Shown here: positions 1-5,286 of the stretch, one piece after another | Layout: the number at the start of each line of letters is the position of its first letter | Position numbering within the stretch: position 1 is the stretch's first letter | Program-made: the position numbers and the translations under genes | Assembly: GCA_029946075.1 (NCBI GenBank) | Contig: JAQSDT010000751.1 | Span: forward strand, 1 to 12,188 | Length of the DNA: 12,188 nucleotides | DNA from: a bacterium | GTDB lineage: Bacteria > Pseudomonadota > Alphaproteobacteria > Rhizobiales > Xanthobacteraceae | Direction of reading: 5' to 3' | Notes under the pieces: generated by a model | What the model was told of the DNA's origin: nothing | The model's database searches: none | Seen by the model: only the letters and a program-made list of their open reading frames with translations

Positions 1-1055
1 TCTTCCTGCTCGGTTTCGGGCTCGGCCAGTTCGTGATGGGCCCGCTGTCGGACCGCTTCGGCCGCCGGCCGCTGCTACTCGGCGGCATGACGCTCTATTG
101 TATCGCCAGCCTGCTCGCGATCGCCGCGCCCTCCTTCGAAACGCTGCTGCTGGCGCGGGCGCTGCAGGGCCTCGGTACCTCGGCCGCCCGCGTCATCGCC
201 ACCGCGATCGTGCGCGACTGCTACGCTGGCCGCCGCATGGCGAGCGTGGTGTCGCTGGCGATGATGGTGTTCATCGCAGTGCCGGTCGTCGCCCCCTCGT
301 TCGGCCAGGCCGTGATGATGCTGACGCACTGGCGCGGCATTTTTGTCCTCCTGATGCTCTACGGGGTCGTGGCGCTGATCTGGAGCGCATTGCGCATGCC
401 GGAGACCCTGCCTGAGGAGCGCCGCAAGTCGCTGGCGCTCGGGCAGGTGTTCGGCGCCTACCGCCAGACCGTGACCAACCGGCAAACGCTCGGCTATGCG
501 CTCGCCGCCGGCGGCGTGCAGGGCTCGCTGTTCGCCTTCGTGTTCTCCTCGCAGCAGATCTTCACGGAGGTCTACAAGCTCGGTCATTACTTCCCGCTGG
601 CATTCGCGGGCGTCGCGGTCGGCGTCGCCATCGCCGGTTTCATCAATTCGAGGTTCGTCGGCCGCCTCGGCATGCGCGTGATCTCGCACGGCGCGCTGGT
701 CGGTTTTGCCGTCGTTTCCGCGATCATGCTGGTGGCGGCGAAAACCGATACGCTCGGCCTGCCGCTGTTCATGGCGCTGACGGCACTGATGATGTTCGGC
801 TTCGGCCTGATGATCGCCAATTTCACCGCGCTCGCGATGGAGCCGCAGGGCCACATCGCCGGGACAGCCTCGTCGCTGTACGGATCGATCACCACGCTCG
901 TCGGCATCGGCGTCGGCGTCACCATCGGCCAGGATTACGACGGCACGCTGGTGCCGTTTGCGACCGGCTTCTTCCTCTGCACGCTGGCTGCGCTCGGCGT
1001 GGTGCTGGCGGTCGAGAAGGGCCGGCTGTTCAGGACGCCCAAACCGGCGGTTTGA
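1..1055 (+). CDS. MFS drug-efflux transporter, Bcr/CflA type (5' end outside window)
   Basis: The reading frame is open from the first complete codon (position 3), so the true start lies upstream. About 350 residues are present against roughly 400 for the family, so perhaps one N-terminal helix is missing. Near the left edge is the MFS motif A between helices 2 and 3 (GPLSDRFGRRPLLL). It is followed by a helix and the segment LLLARALQGLGTSAARV, typical of helix 4 in DHA1 Bcr/CflA drug:H+ antiporters. Further hydrophobic helices alternate with short charged loops, and the central cytoplasmic loop (PEERRKSLALGQVF) separates the two six-helix halves. The expected role is proton-driven export of drugs or small metabolites across the inner membrane; the substrate cannot be read from sequence. 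The gene is convergent with the transglutaminase-like gene, 12 bp away. Family confidence is high, substrate unknown. Confidence 0.9.
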   Translation, partial: FLLGFGLGQFVMGPLSDRFGRRPLLLGGMTLYCIASLLAIAAPSFETLLLARALQGLGTSAARVIATAIVRDCYAGRRMASVVSLAMMVFIAVPVVAPSFGQAVMMLTHWRGIFVLLMLYGVVALIWSALRMPETLPEERRKSLALGQVFGAYRQTVTNRQTLGYALAAGGVQGSLFAFVFSSQQIFTEVYKLGHYFPLAFAGVAVGVAIAGFINSRFVGRLGMRVISHGALVGFAVVSAIMLVAAKTDTLGLPLFMALTALMMFGFGLMIANFTALAMEPQGHIAGTASSLYGSITTLVGIGVGVTIGQDYDGTLVPFATGFFLCTLAALGVVLAVEKGRLFRTPKPAV

Positions 1056-1067
1056 CGCACACCCGGC

Positions 1068-1748
1068 TCAGCCTTCGGCCGCTTCCTGCTCCATGTCGCG
1101 GCCGGATATATCCTCGCCCTGCATGTTGGGGTAGTCGCGCTGCATTTCCCGCATCAGGAATTTTGCCGGAACGTCGTGATACGTTCCGCGGTCGTTGACA
1201 TACTGCATGTAGGCGCGGCCCTCGCCGTCGAACGAATGCAGCAGTGCGTCGTTGTGGCCGTCGAAATCGAGCGGCGCAACGCCGATTTTCGCGCAGAGCG
1301 TGGCGTTGAAGGTCGGGGTCGCCTTGCGCCAGGCGCCATCGACATAAACCTCGGCAAAGCCGTGCCAGGTGAACAGGTCCGTCCCCATGCTCTGGCTCAG
1401 CTTCTCGGTAGTGAGATGGTTGCGCACATCGGCAAACCCGACACGCGCGGGAATGCCGTGGATCCGGCACGCCGCGGCGTAGAGCGCGGCCTTGCCGACG
1501 CAATAGCCGACACCGGCGGCGAGCACGCTCGATGCCCGGAACGTCTCGGGGGTACGCATATTCACATATGGGTTGTAGCGGATGCCGTCGCGCACCGCCT
1601 TGTAGAGAAGGCCGGCCTTCTCGCGATCGGTTGCGGTGGCGGGAACCGCGGCGGCCGCGAAATCGCGCACCGCCGGGTGGTCGCTGTCGATATATTCGCC
1701 GGGATCGGTGTAGAGGCGGCGGAGCGTGTCGGGCAATTCGTCGGACAT
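1068..1748 (-). CDS. Transglutaminase-like cysteine protease/hydrolase family protein
   Basis: A 226-aa protein starting at MSDELPDT. An in-frame ATG ten codons further upstream gives a basic extension without family character, so I prefer the internal start. The transglutaminase-like core is visible: the nucleophile Cys in GVGYCVGKAALYAAACR (C83), the helix continuing into IHGIPARVGFADVRNH, then WHGFAEVYVDGAWRKA with the catalytic His (H129). The third triad position, usually Asp in a 'DPT' context after the strand, reads ATPTFN here (T144-P-T146), so the classical Asp is absent or supplied elsewhere. There is no signal peptide or membrane helix, so it is probably cytoplasmic. Members act as proteases, amidases or peptide ligases; the substrate is unknown. 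It lies 63 bp downstream of the 80-aa gene on the same strand, with a hairpin between. Confidence 0.85.
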   Translation of the reverse strand: MSDELPDTLRRLYTDPGEYIDSDHPAVRDFAAAAVPATATDREKAGLLYKAVRDGIRYNPYVNMRTPETFRASSVLAAGVGYCVGKAALYAAACRIHGIPARVGFADVRNHLTTEKLSQSMGTDLFTWHGFAEVYVDGAWRKATPTFNATLCAKIGVAPLDFDGHNDALLHSFDGEGRAYMQYVNDRGTYHDVPAKFLMREMQRDYPNMQGEDISGRDMEQEAAEG

Positions 1749-1788
1749 GCCGCAGTGTAACAAGCGGCCGCGGCGCAATTCAAATCAA

Positions 1789-1814
1789 TAATCGAAGGCC
1801 GCGGCCGACGATTA
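1789..1814 (-). terminator. Imperfect 26-bp inverted repeat, possible intrinsic terminator of the 80-aa gene
   Basis: Arms TAATCG and CGATTA surround a central perfect palindrome GGCCGCGGCC (1797-1806), with a 2-nt mismatch on each side. It overlaps the stop codon of the minus-strand 80-aa gene. On the minus strand it is followed by TTGATTTG, only a modest T tract. It would separate that gene from the transglutaminase-like gene downstream. Suggestive rather than certain. Confidence 0.4.
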
Positions 1815-2054
1815 ACCGGGCTGGGCTACGTTCCTGCGGATGATGTCCGAAAGCTGCGCCAGCAATTCGCGCAGCCTGGCATTCTCCTCGAGCAGCACGT
1901 GGGATTCATCGACCGGTTCGCGATGGCGGGACGACGGCTCGTCGCCTTGCAGCGCACTTTCCAGCAGCGAAAAGGCGTCGTCGGTCGGATTTACCCAGAA
2001 TGAGGGGACGGCACGCCGGGCTGGCTTGATGGACAGCGGATGATCTACTCGCAT
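1812..2054 (-). CDS. Small hypothetical protein with C-terminal LLEENARLR helix (80 aa)
   Basis: No named family is recognised. The start is supported by a GGAG ribosome binding site eight bases before the ATG on the minus strand. The N-terminal ~25 residues are basic and Pro/Trp-containing (DHPLSIKPARRAVPSFW). A middle part (TDDAFSLLESALQGDE) follows. The C-terminal third, LLEENARLRELLAQLSDIIRR, is a strongly amphipathic Leu/Glu/Arg helix of short coiled-coil type. The same helix and a similar 'DDA..LL' block occur in the 71-aa protein at 3203-3412, so the two are divergent paralogues. No signal peptide or membrane segment is seen. A function is not predictable; dimerisation or partner binding through the helix is an inference. 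A hairpin follows the stop codon. Confidence 0.7.
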   Translation of the reverse strand: MRVDHPLSIKPARRAVPSFWVNPTDDAFSLLESALQGDEPSSRHREPVDESHVLLEENARLRELLAQLSDIIRRNVAQPG

Positions 2055-2222
2055 GATGGATACTCCAGTTCAAAATGCTGAACACGCCCCCAGTCGCTGA
2101 TCGCGATGCGAGATTGAAATGAGTCGGCTGGCGATTTTGCGACGAAAATGGGAACCGCGCCGAGGCGACCCCGGCGCCAAGGCGGCATGATTGCGGCGGC
2201 GCAAGCGCGAGGTGGCCGATCT

Positions 2223-2318
2223 CTACAGAACGAACGATGCCAGCTGGTAGAGCGCGTAGAGAACCTGCAGGCCCGTGAGAACAAGCGCAGCGATCATCAG
2301 ATAGGAACCGAGGTGCAT
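2223..2318 (-). CDS. Candidate tiny single-helix membrane protein (31 aa, or 53 aa from an upstream ATG at 2384)
   Basis: Translating the minus strand from the ATG at 2318 gives 31 residues that are almost entirely hydrophobic (MHLGSYLMIAALVLTGLQ, then VLYALYQLASFVL), ending in TAG at 2223-2225. This is one complete transmembrane helix. The frame stays open upstream to another ATG at 2384, which would add 22 residues rich in Arg, Lys, Ser and Phe and make a 53-aa protein with a positively charged N-terminal tail. Neither ATG has a convincing Shine-Dalgarno sequence, so both start and reality are uncertain. It lies in the same strand and neighbourhood as a better supported 33-aa membrane protein. 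No family is recognised. Confidence 0.4.
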   Translation of the reverse strand: MHLGSYLMIAALVLTGLQVLYALYQLASFVL

Positions 2319-2432
2319 TTTTGTCTTGGACCAAACATTTCTTGCGGCCCGTGAGTGAAGGCCGAATCCGAATGAGCGACGCATCGGAAATGAATTTGCC
2401 CGGCAAATACTCCGCCGGACCTGGAAAGAAGG

Positions 2433-2450
2433 CTTCCGCCGCCGCGGAAG
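2433..2450 (-). terminator. Perfect 7-bp hairpin downstream of the 33-aa gene
   Basis: CTTCCGC (2433-2439), a 4-base loop, then GCGGAAG (2444-2450). Read on the minus strand it begins about 54 bases after the stop of the 33-aa gene and is followed by GCCTTCTTTCC, a weak pyrimidine tract. It could be a transcription terminator or an mRNA 3' stabilising hairpin. Confidence 0.35.
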
Positions 2451-2504
2451 TGACGTCTCGTCACGAACCTCTTCTTGATCGGAGGTCTCTGTTCGACACC
2501 TGCT

Positions 2505-2606
2505 TCACGTACCGTAGAAGATCTTGATCCCCCACAGCACGACGACGATGGCCGTTATCAGCGTGGCCGCCGTCAATACACTTTCCAAGGAAGAAGCGAC
2601 TCTCAT
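2505..2606 (-). CDS. Tiny single-pass membrane protein (33 aa)
   Basis: Translating the minus strand from 2606 gives 33 residues: a short N-terminal part (MRVASSLESV), a hydrophobic stretch LTAATLITAIVVVLWG (about residues 11-26), and a tail IKIFYGT ending in TGA. This is a single transmembrane helix. A near-ideal ribosome binding site (GGAGAG at 2617-2612, GGAG seven bases from the ATG) supports translation. This is the strongest reason to believe in a gene this short. No family is recognised. Proteins of this form often regulate or stabilise a larger membrane partner, but nothing nearby identifies one. Upstream (2607-2791, minus orientation) there is no other gene, leaving room for its own promoter. 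Confidence 0.55.
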   Translation of the reverse strand: MRVASSLESVLTAATLITAIVVVLWGIKIFYGT

Positions 2607-2791
2607 ACTAACTCTCCGCTTCCCAGCCCCGGGAATCGGTCTAGTTGATTCGTTAATTCTTCGGCAATTGCGCGCGGGTCTGGCGTCGCAAAGCTGTTCG
2701 CAGTTGTGGTTTGCCGGTCACACCGATGCGGCCACGCGCGAGCGGAACTCGCGCGGTAAAATCCTGTCAGACCGATATGGCTCGCACGCGA

Positions 2792-2992
2792 TCAATCGCG
2801 CTCAACCGAAGGTGCGTAATACGTCGTCTGCACGGCGGCCATGCGCCGGTGCTCGGCAAGCGCGGCCAGCCGGTCGTATTCTTCCGCGACCTTGAGCAGG
2901 CGCCCTTGATCCTTCACGACATTGGCCGCGAGCGCCCGCGTCCGCTCCGCGCGCCGCCGCCAGTGTTCCGCATTGGCAAGGAAATCACTCAT
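2792..2992 (-). CDS. Small charged helical protein, 'AEHWRRRAE' type (66 aa)
   Basis: The start is taken at the internal Met (MSDFLANAEHWRRRAERTRA) rather than 53 codons upstream, because homologous short rhizobial proteins begin just before this motif and AGGGG lies about 8-10 bases before this ATG. The protein is nearly all helix: AEHWRRRAERTRALAANVVKD, then a helix containing VAEEYDRLAALAEHR, followed by a short polar tail. The pattern 'xAEHWRxRAEExRxLA...A.DYxRLA' is a recurring orphan family in Bradyrhizobium and relatives, often in many copies per genome, with no established function. It is cytoplasmic by prediction, with no signal or membrane segment. Recognition is from memory of the family pattern, so moderately secure. 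Confidence 0.75.
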   Translation of the reverse strand: MSDFLANAEHWRRRAERTRALAANVVKDQGRLLKVAEEYDRLAALAEHRRMAAVQTTYYAPSVERD

Positions 2993-3202
2993 CGCTTCGC
3001 CCCTGAAAATATGATTTGGGCCCCCGCGCCCGCACAGATGAATGAATGCGCTGCGATGCGTCGGAAATTTGGCCCGATCCGATCCGTCGTGTGGCGGCAC
3101 CGCGTCTCTTTTCGTCGATGCTGCGCCGACAAACATTTGCCGCCGACTCAACCGAAGAGATTTCCCCGAATTGCATCAAGCCAGCCTTGACCGGAAATGA
3201 TC

Positions 3203-3412
3203 ATGAGTATCGATTTTCCGCCGCCACGCGACGACGCCTTGGCCTTGTTGCCGCTGCTGGAAGAGGCCGAGAGGCTGCAGGAAACCCCGCCCTGCCGGGA
3301 CACGGGCGACATCCTGCCGCTGCTGGAAGAGAATGCCCGGCTGCGCAAGCTGGCGGTCAGGCTCTCCAACCTGCTCGGCGATCTGCCGGAAGACGCGAAC
3401 CGCAACTGCTGA
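3203..3412 (+). CDS. Small hypothetical protein with C-terminal LLEENARLR helix, paralogue of the 80-aa protein
   Basis: Two ATGs lie six bases apart (3197 and 3203). I prefer the second (MSIDFPPPRDDALALL, 69 aa) because CCGGA sits about seven bases before it; the longer version has two more residues. The N-terminal part is Pro-rich, followed by LLPLLEEAERLQE and then LPLLEENARLRKLAVRLSNLL. The latter matches the C-terminal helix of the minus-strand 80-aa protein (LLEENARLRxLxxxLSxxx), and the preceding 'DDA..LL' block also corresponds. It is a short amphipathic Leu-rich helix of coiled-coil type with no signal peptide or membrane segment. Function unknown. It is convergent with the ankyrin gene, 15 bp away. 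Confidence 0.7.
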   Translation: MSIDFPPPRDDALALLPLLEEAERLQETPPCRDTGDILPLLEENARLRKLAVRLSNLLGDLPEDANRNC

Positions 3413-3427
3413 ATTCGCCTGGAGGGC

Positions 3428-4108
3428 TTACTTCGCCCCCGCCTTTTCCAGGATCGCAACCATGTCGCGATAGCCGCGGGCTTTCGCAAGCGCCAGCGGC
3501 GTCGCTCCCTTGCCGTCCGCCAGATTGACATTGGCCCCGGCCTCGACCAGCGCGCGCAGCGTGTCGGTGTGATTTTTCCCGCCGTCGCCGAGCACGATCG
3601 ATTCGATCAGCGCGGTCCATTGCAGATTGTTGACGTGATCGAGCGGCGCCTTCGCCGATATCAGCGTCCGCACCACCTCGGCATGGCCGAGATGCGCGGC
3701 GGCAATCAGCGCCGTACCGTCGTAAATGCTGGTGACGGCCTTCGGATTGCCGCCGCCTTCGATCGCAATTTTGAGCATCGGCACGTCATTGGCGACCGCC
3801 GCAATCGTGATGATGTCATAGCGGTCGATCTCGAGCCGGTTCGGATCGGCGCCGAGCCGGATCAGCGCACGGGCGGCCTCATACTGCTTCTGATAGGCCG
3901 CGACATGCAGCGGCGTGCGCCGGCGCGCATCCACCGCTTCCTTGTTCTCGCCGGCCGCGACGCGCTTCTCGATGTCGGCGACATCGCCGCGGGCGGCTGC
4001 CGCATGCAGGCCGCCATAGGCGCGGAGTTCACTTTCGCTCGGCGCTATCTGTGCCGATGCCGGCAACGCAGCAAGGAGCGCGAAAATGGCAGCCATCAGC
4101 GTACGCAT
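3428..4108 (-). CDS. Exported ankyrin-repeat protein (226 aa)
   Basis: The protein opens with a classic Sec signal peptide (MRTLMAAIFALLAALPASAQ, cleavage likely after A19), so it should act in the periplasm. The rest is five or six ankyrin repeats of about 33 residues: roughly 33-53 (LHAAAARGDVADIEKRVAAG), 64-90 (RTPLHVAAYQK...LIRLGADPN), a divergent one at 97-121, 130-158 (GTALIAAAHLGHAEVVRTLI), 164-195 (TALIES...LVEAGANVN) and 200-226 (GATPLALAKARGYRDMVAIL). Ankyrin repeats bind protein partners; the partner here is unknown. The start is backed by GGAGA six bases from the ATG; a Met at residue 5 is an alternative. It is transcribed away from the SnoaL-like gene. Confidence 0.88.
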   Translation of the reverse strand: MRTLMAAIFALLAALPASAQIAPSESELRAYGGLHAAAARGDVADIEKRVAAGENKEAVDARRRTPLHVAAYQKQYEAARALIRLGADPNRLEIDRYDIITIAAVANDVPMLKIAIEGGGNPKAVTSIYDGTALIAAAHLGHAEVVRTLISAKAPLDHVNNLQWTALIESIVLGDGGKNHTDTLRALVEAGANVNLADGKGATPLALAKARGYRDMVAILEKAGAK

Positions 4109-4352
4109 GTCAGGTCTCCGAGATCGCGCTCAGCGATATACCAACCACTTCCATTTGCCTCCCGCCCCTTCCGTCCCGGGCAACCCGAACCGCGCCGGCC
4201 CGGAACTCAACCACCCGGCGGAATTGATCCGGCACCGGGAGCAGATCATCACGCCCAGGAGCGATCAACCGTTAAAGCCGGAGGATGCCGCCGCAACGGT
4301 CCGTAACGCCAGAACTTTCGGACCTCGTCAGCGCGAGAGGCAGACTTCCGGA

Positions 4353-4382
4353 GCGGACGTTTCTCCCGACGTCGGCCTTTTT
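4353..4382 (+). terminator. Weak terminator-like hairpin with T run in the spacer
   Basis: GCGGACGT (4353-4360) can pair with ACGTCGGC (4369-4376), apart from one G-G mismatch, around an 8-base loop, followed by CTTTTT. No plus-strand gene lies just upstream, so it may be chance, or end antisense transcription ahead of the SnoaL-like gene. Confidence 0.25.
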
Positions 4383-4384
4383 CC

Positions 4385-4414
4385 TTGCCTGCAATAATTG
4401 TTTGGGCGCAGAAT
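4385..4414 (+). promoter_or_regulatory. Possible sigma-70-type promoter of the SnoaL-like gene
   Basis: TTGCCT (4385-4390), an 18-base spacer, then CAGAAT (4409-4414). It sits in the AT-richest part of the spacer, about 50 bases before the ATG. The match is partial, so this is a weak call. Confidence 0.3.
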
Positions 4415-4430
4415 TTGTTGTGCGGACAGC

Positions 4431-4458
4431 GTGGTCATAACAGGGTGGTCATAGGAGG
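4431..4458 (+). repeat. Two tandem copies of a 14-bp unit ending in the ribosome binding site
   Basis: GTGGTCATAACAGG (4431-4444) is followed directly by GTGGTCATAGGAGG (4445-4458), 12 of 14 bases identical. The second copy carries the GGAGG that serves the ATG at 4465; in the first copy the corresponding bases are ACAGG. It looks like a small local duplication in the 5' untranslated region. Confidence 0.7.
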
Positions 4459-4464
4459 AGGACA

Positions 4465-4905
4465 ATGCGCGCGTTTCTATCAACTTTCGCCTTGCTCATT
4501 TCCCTTTCAACTACCGCAATCGGAGGCCCGAAAGAGGAAGCACTGCAAGTCGTCGAAAAATGGACGAATGCATTCACTGGTTCCGACGTCGATGGCATCG
4601 TGAAACTCTACGCGGCCGATGCGGTGATGATCGGCACCGGCAGCAAAGCGCTCATCGCTTCGCAAGAAGGAATACGCAAGTATTTTGACGATGTTTTTCG
4701 CAGCGGAAAATATACTCCGGCGCTCGGCGAACATTCGGTCTTGCAAATATCGGATACGGCCGTCGTCGTGACCGGCTTCGACACGATTGTGGGCGTCAGG
4801 GCCGACAAGCCGGTAAATCTGGCGGGGCGCGATACGTTCGTCATTACCAAACGTGACGCGGCTTGGCAGATCGTCCATTTCCACAGGTCGGCAACGCCGA
4901 ACTGA
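4465..4905 (+). CDS. Exported SnoaL/NTF2-like protein (SgcJ/EcaC-type, DUF4440-like)
   Basis: A 146-aa protein with an N-terminal signal peptide (MRAFLSTFALLISLSTTAIG, cleavage near residue 20). It is followed by one NTF2-like cone fold: helix EEALQVVEKWTNAFTGSDVDGIVKLYAADAVMIG (about 24-57), then a helix with SQEGIRKYFDDVF, then the strands VLQISDTAVVVTGFDTI, GRDTFVITKRDAAWQIVHFHRS. The opening 'W..AF..gD.dg....YA.DAV' and closing 'W.IvhfH.S' are diagnostic of the SgcJ/EcaC group of SnoaL-like proteins. These form small-molecule binding pockets or act as isomerase-like enzymes; the ligand is unknown. The exported form suggests a periplasmic location. GGAGGAGGA just before the ATG is an excellent ribosome binding site. 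Codon use has more A/T third positions than the neighbours. Confidence 0.85.
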   Translation: MRAFLSTFALLISLSTTAIGGPKEEALQVVEKWTNAFTGSDVDGIVKLYAADAVMIGTGSKALIASQEGIRKYFDDVFRSGKYTPALGEHSVLQISDTAVVVTGFDTIVGVRADKPVNLAGRDTFVITKRDAAWQIVHFHRSATPN

Positions 4906-4935
4906 ACGCCAGGACCTAACTGAACGCCAAGGCCG
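4900..4935 (+). repeat. Imperfect 18-bp tandem repeat over the stop codon of the SnoaL-like gene
   Basis: AACTGAACGCCAGGACCT (4900-4917) is followed by AACTGAACGCCAAGGCCG (4918-4935), 15 of 18 identical. A third partial copy begins AACTG at 4936. Each unit contains the gene's AAC TGA terminal codons, so the duplication leaves the protein end unchanged. The rest of 4936-5140 holds no gene I can support. Confidence 0.65.
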
Positions 4936-5062
4936 AACTGCTCGCTCAATTCGAACCTGGCAGGTCGCCCGGTTTTGATTGCGCCGATGTGCAGTGCGGC
5001 TGAGCGGGTACGGGCCCTCATCCCGGCTTCCTGCACGGCGCAACAAATGCCATGACACCCAA

Positions 5063-5079
5063 CCACCGGGTTTCGGTGG
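5063..5079. terminator. Small GC hairpin downstream of tRNA-Pro
   Basis: CCACCG (5063-5068), loop GGTTT, CGGTGG (5074-5079), a perfect 6-bp stem. On the minus strand it lies about 60 bases past the tRNA 3' end. No T tract follows, so a role in termination or 3' processing is only possible. A shorter stem, AGGC/GCCT around an A/T-rich loop, lies nearer the tRNA at about 5119-5131. Confidence 0.25.
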
Positions 5080-5140
5080 CTGAGACGGTGCTTGGCCTTG
5101 AAGATGCTCGGGAAAGAAGGCAAAAAGCCTAATGAAAACA

Positions 5141-5217
5141 TGGTCGGAGTGGCAGGATTCGAACCTGCGACCCCTGCGTCCCGAACGCAGTGCTCTACCG
5201 GGCTGAGCCACACTCCG
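5141..5217 (-). tRNA. tRNA-Pro, anticodon CGG, with encoded CCA
   Basis: Read on the minus strand this is a complete 77-nt cloverleaf. The acceptor stem CGGAGTG pairs with CACTCCG. The D arm is GCTC..GAGC with AGCCCGGTA in the loop. The anticodon stem CTGCG/CGCAG carries the loop TTCGGGA, so bases 34-36 are CGG (proline, CCG codons). The variable loop is GGGTC. The T arm GCAGG/CCTGC carries TTCGAAT. Discriminator A and a genomically encoded CCA close the 3' end. All stems pair perfectly. A good promoter lies just upstream. CCG is a preferred proline codon in a genome of this GC content. Confidence 0.97.
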
Positions 5218-5230
5218 ACTAAGAACGCGG

Positions 5231-5259
5231 CTTATAGCCTCCGGTTTCGGCGACCGCAA
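5231..5259 (-). promoter_or_regulatory. Promoter of tRNA-Pro
   Basis: On the minus strand, TTGCGG (5259-5254) is followed by a 17-base spacer and TATAAG (5236-5231). The predicted start would be about seven bases past the -10, leaving a very short leader before the tRNA 5' end at 5217. Spacing and position are what a tRNA gene needs. Confidence 0.6.
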
Positions 5260-5286
5260 GCAGCCGAATTGAGGAAATTAATCACA

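Larger units (their letters stand above)
4109..4464. other. 356-bp divergent intergenic spacer between the ankyrin and SnoaL-like genes
   Basis: I see no convincing coding region here; open frames lack family character and usable ribosome binding sites. The right half is more AT-rich and holds a possible terminator-like hairpin, a weak promoter and a short tandem repeat, listed separately. The left half should hold the promoter of the ankyrin gene, but no clear -35/-10 pair stands out. Confidence 0.5.

Noticed and set aside
75..854. Long minus-strand open frame opposite the MFS gene
   Set aside because: The His/Glu/Arg/Asp-rich, low-complexity translation is typical of the antisense of a high-GC gene; the plus strand encodes a clear transporter.
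2230..2262. tRNA-like string GCTGGTAGAGCGCG resembling a D arm on the plus strand
   Set aside because: No matching acceptor, anticodon or T arm surrounds it. The opposite strand encodes a hydrophobic peptide (VLYALYQLA) that explains the bases.
2045..2284. 79-codon minus-strand open frame overlapping the start of the 80-aa gene
   Set aside because: Composition is shadow-like (Arg, Ser, Trp-rich, no hydrophobic pattern), it overlaps the better supported 80-aa start and the tiny membrane protein, and no ribosome binding site is evident.
2140..2330. Possible EcfG general-stress promoter (GGAAC-N16/17-CGTT) near the small genes
   Set aside because: GGAAC occurs at about 2151 and 2304 but no CGTT follows at the required distance, and both are on the strand opposite the small genes.
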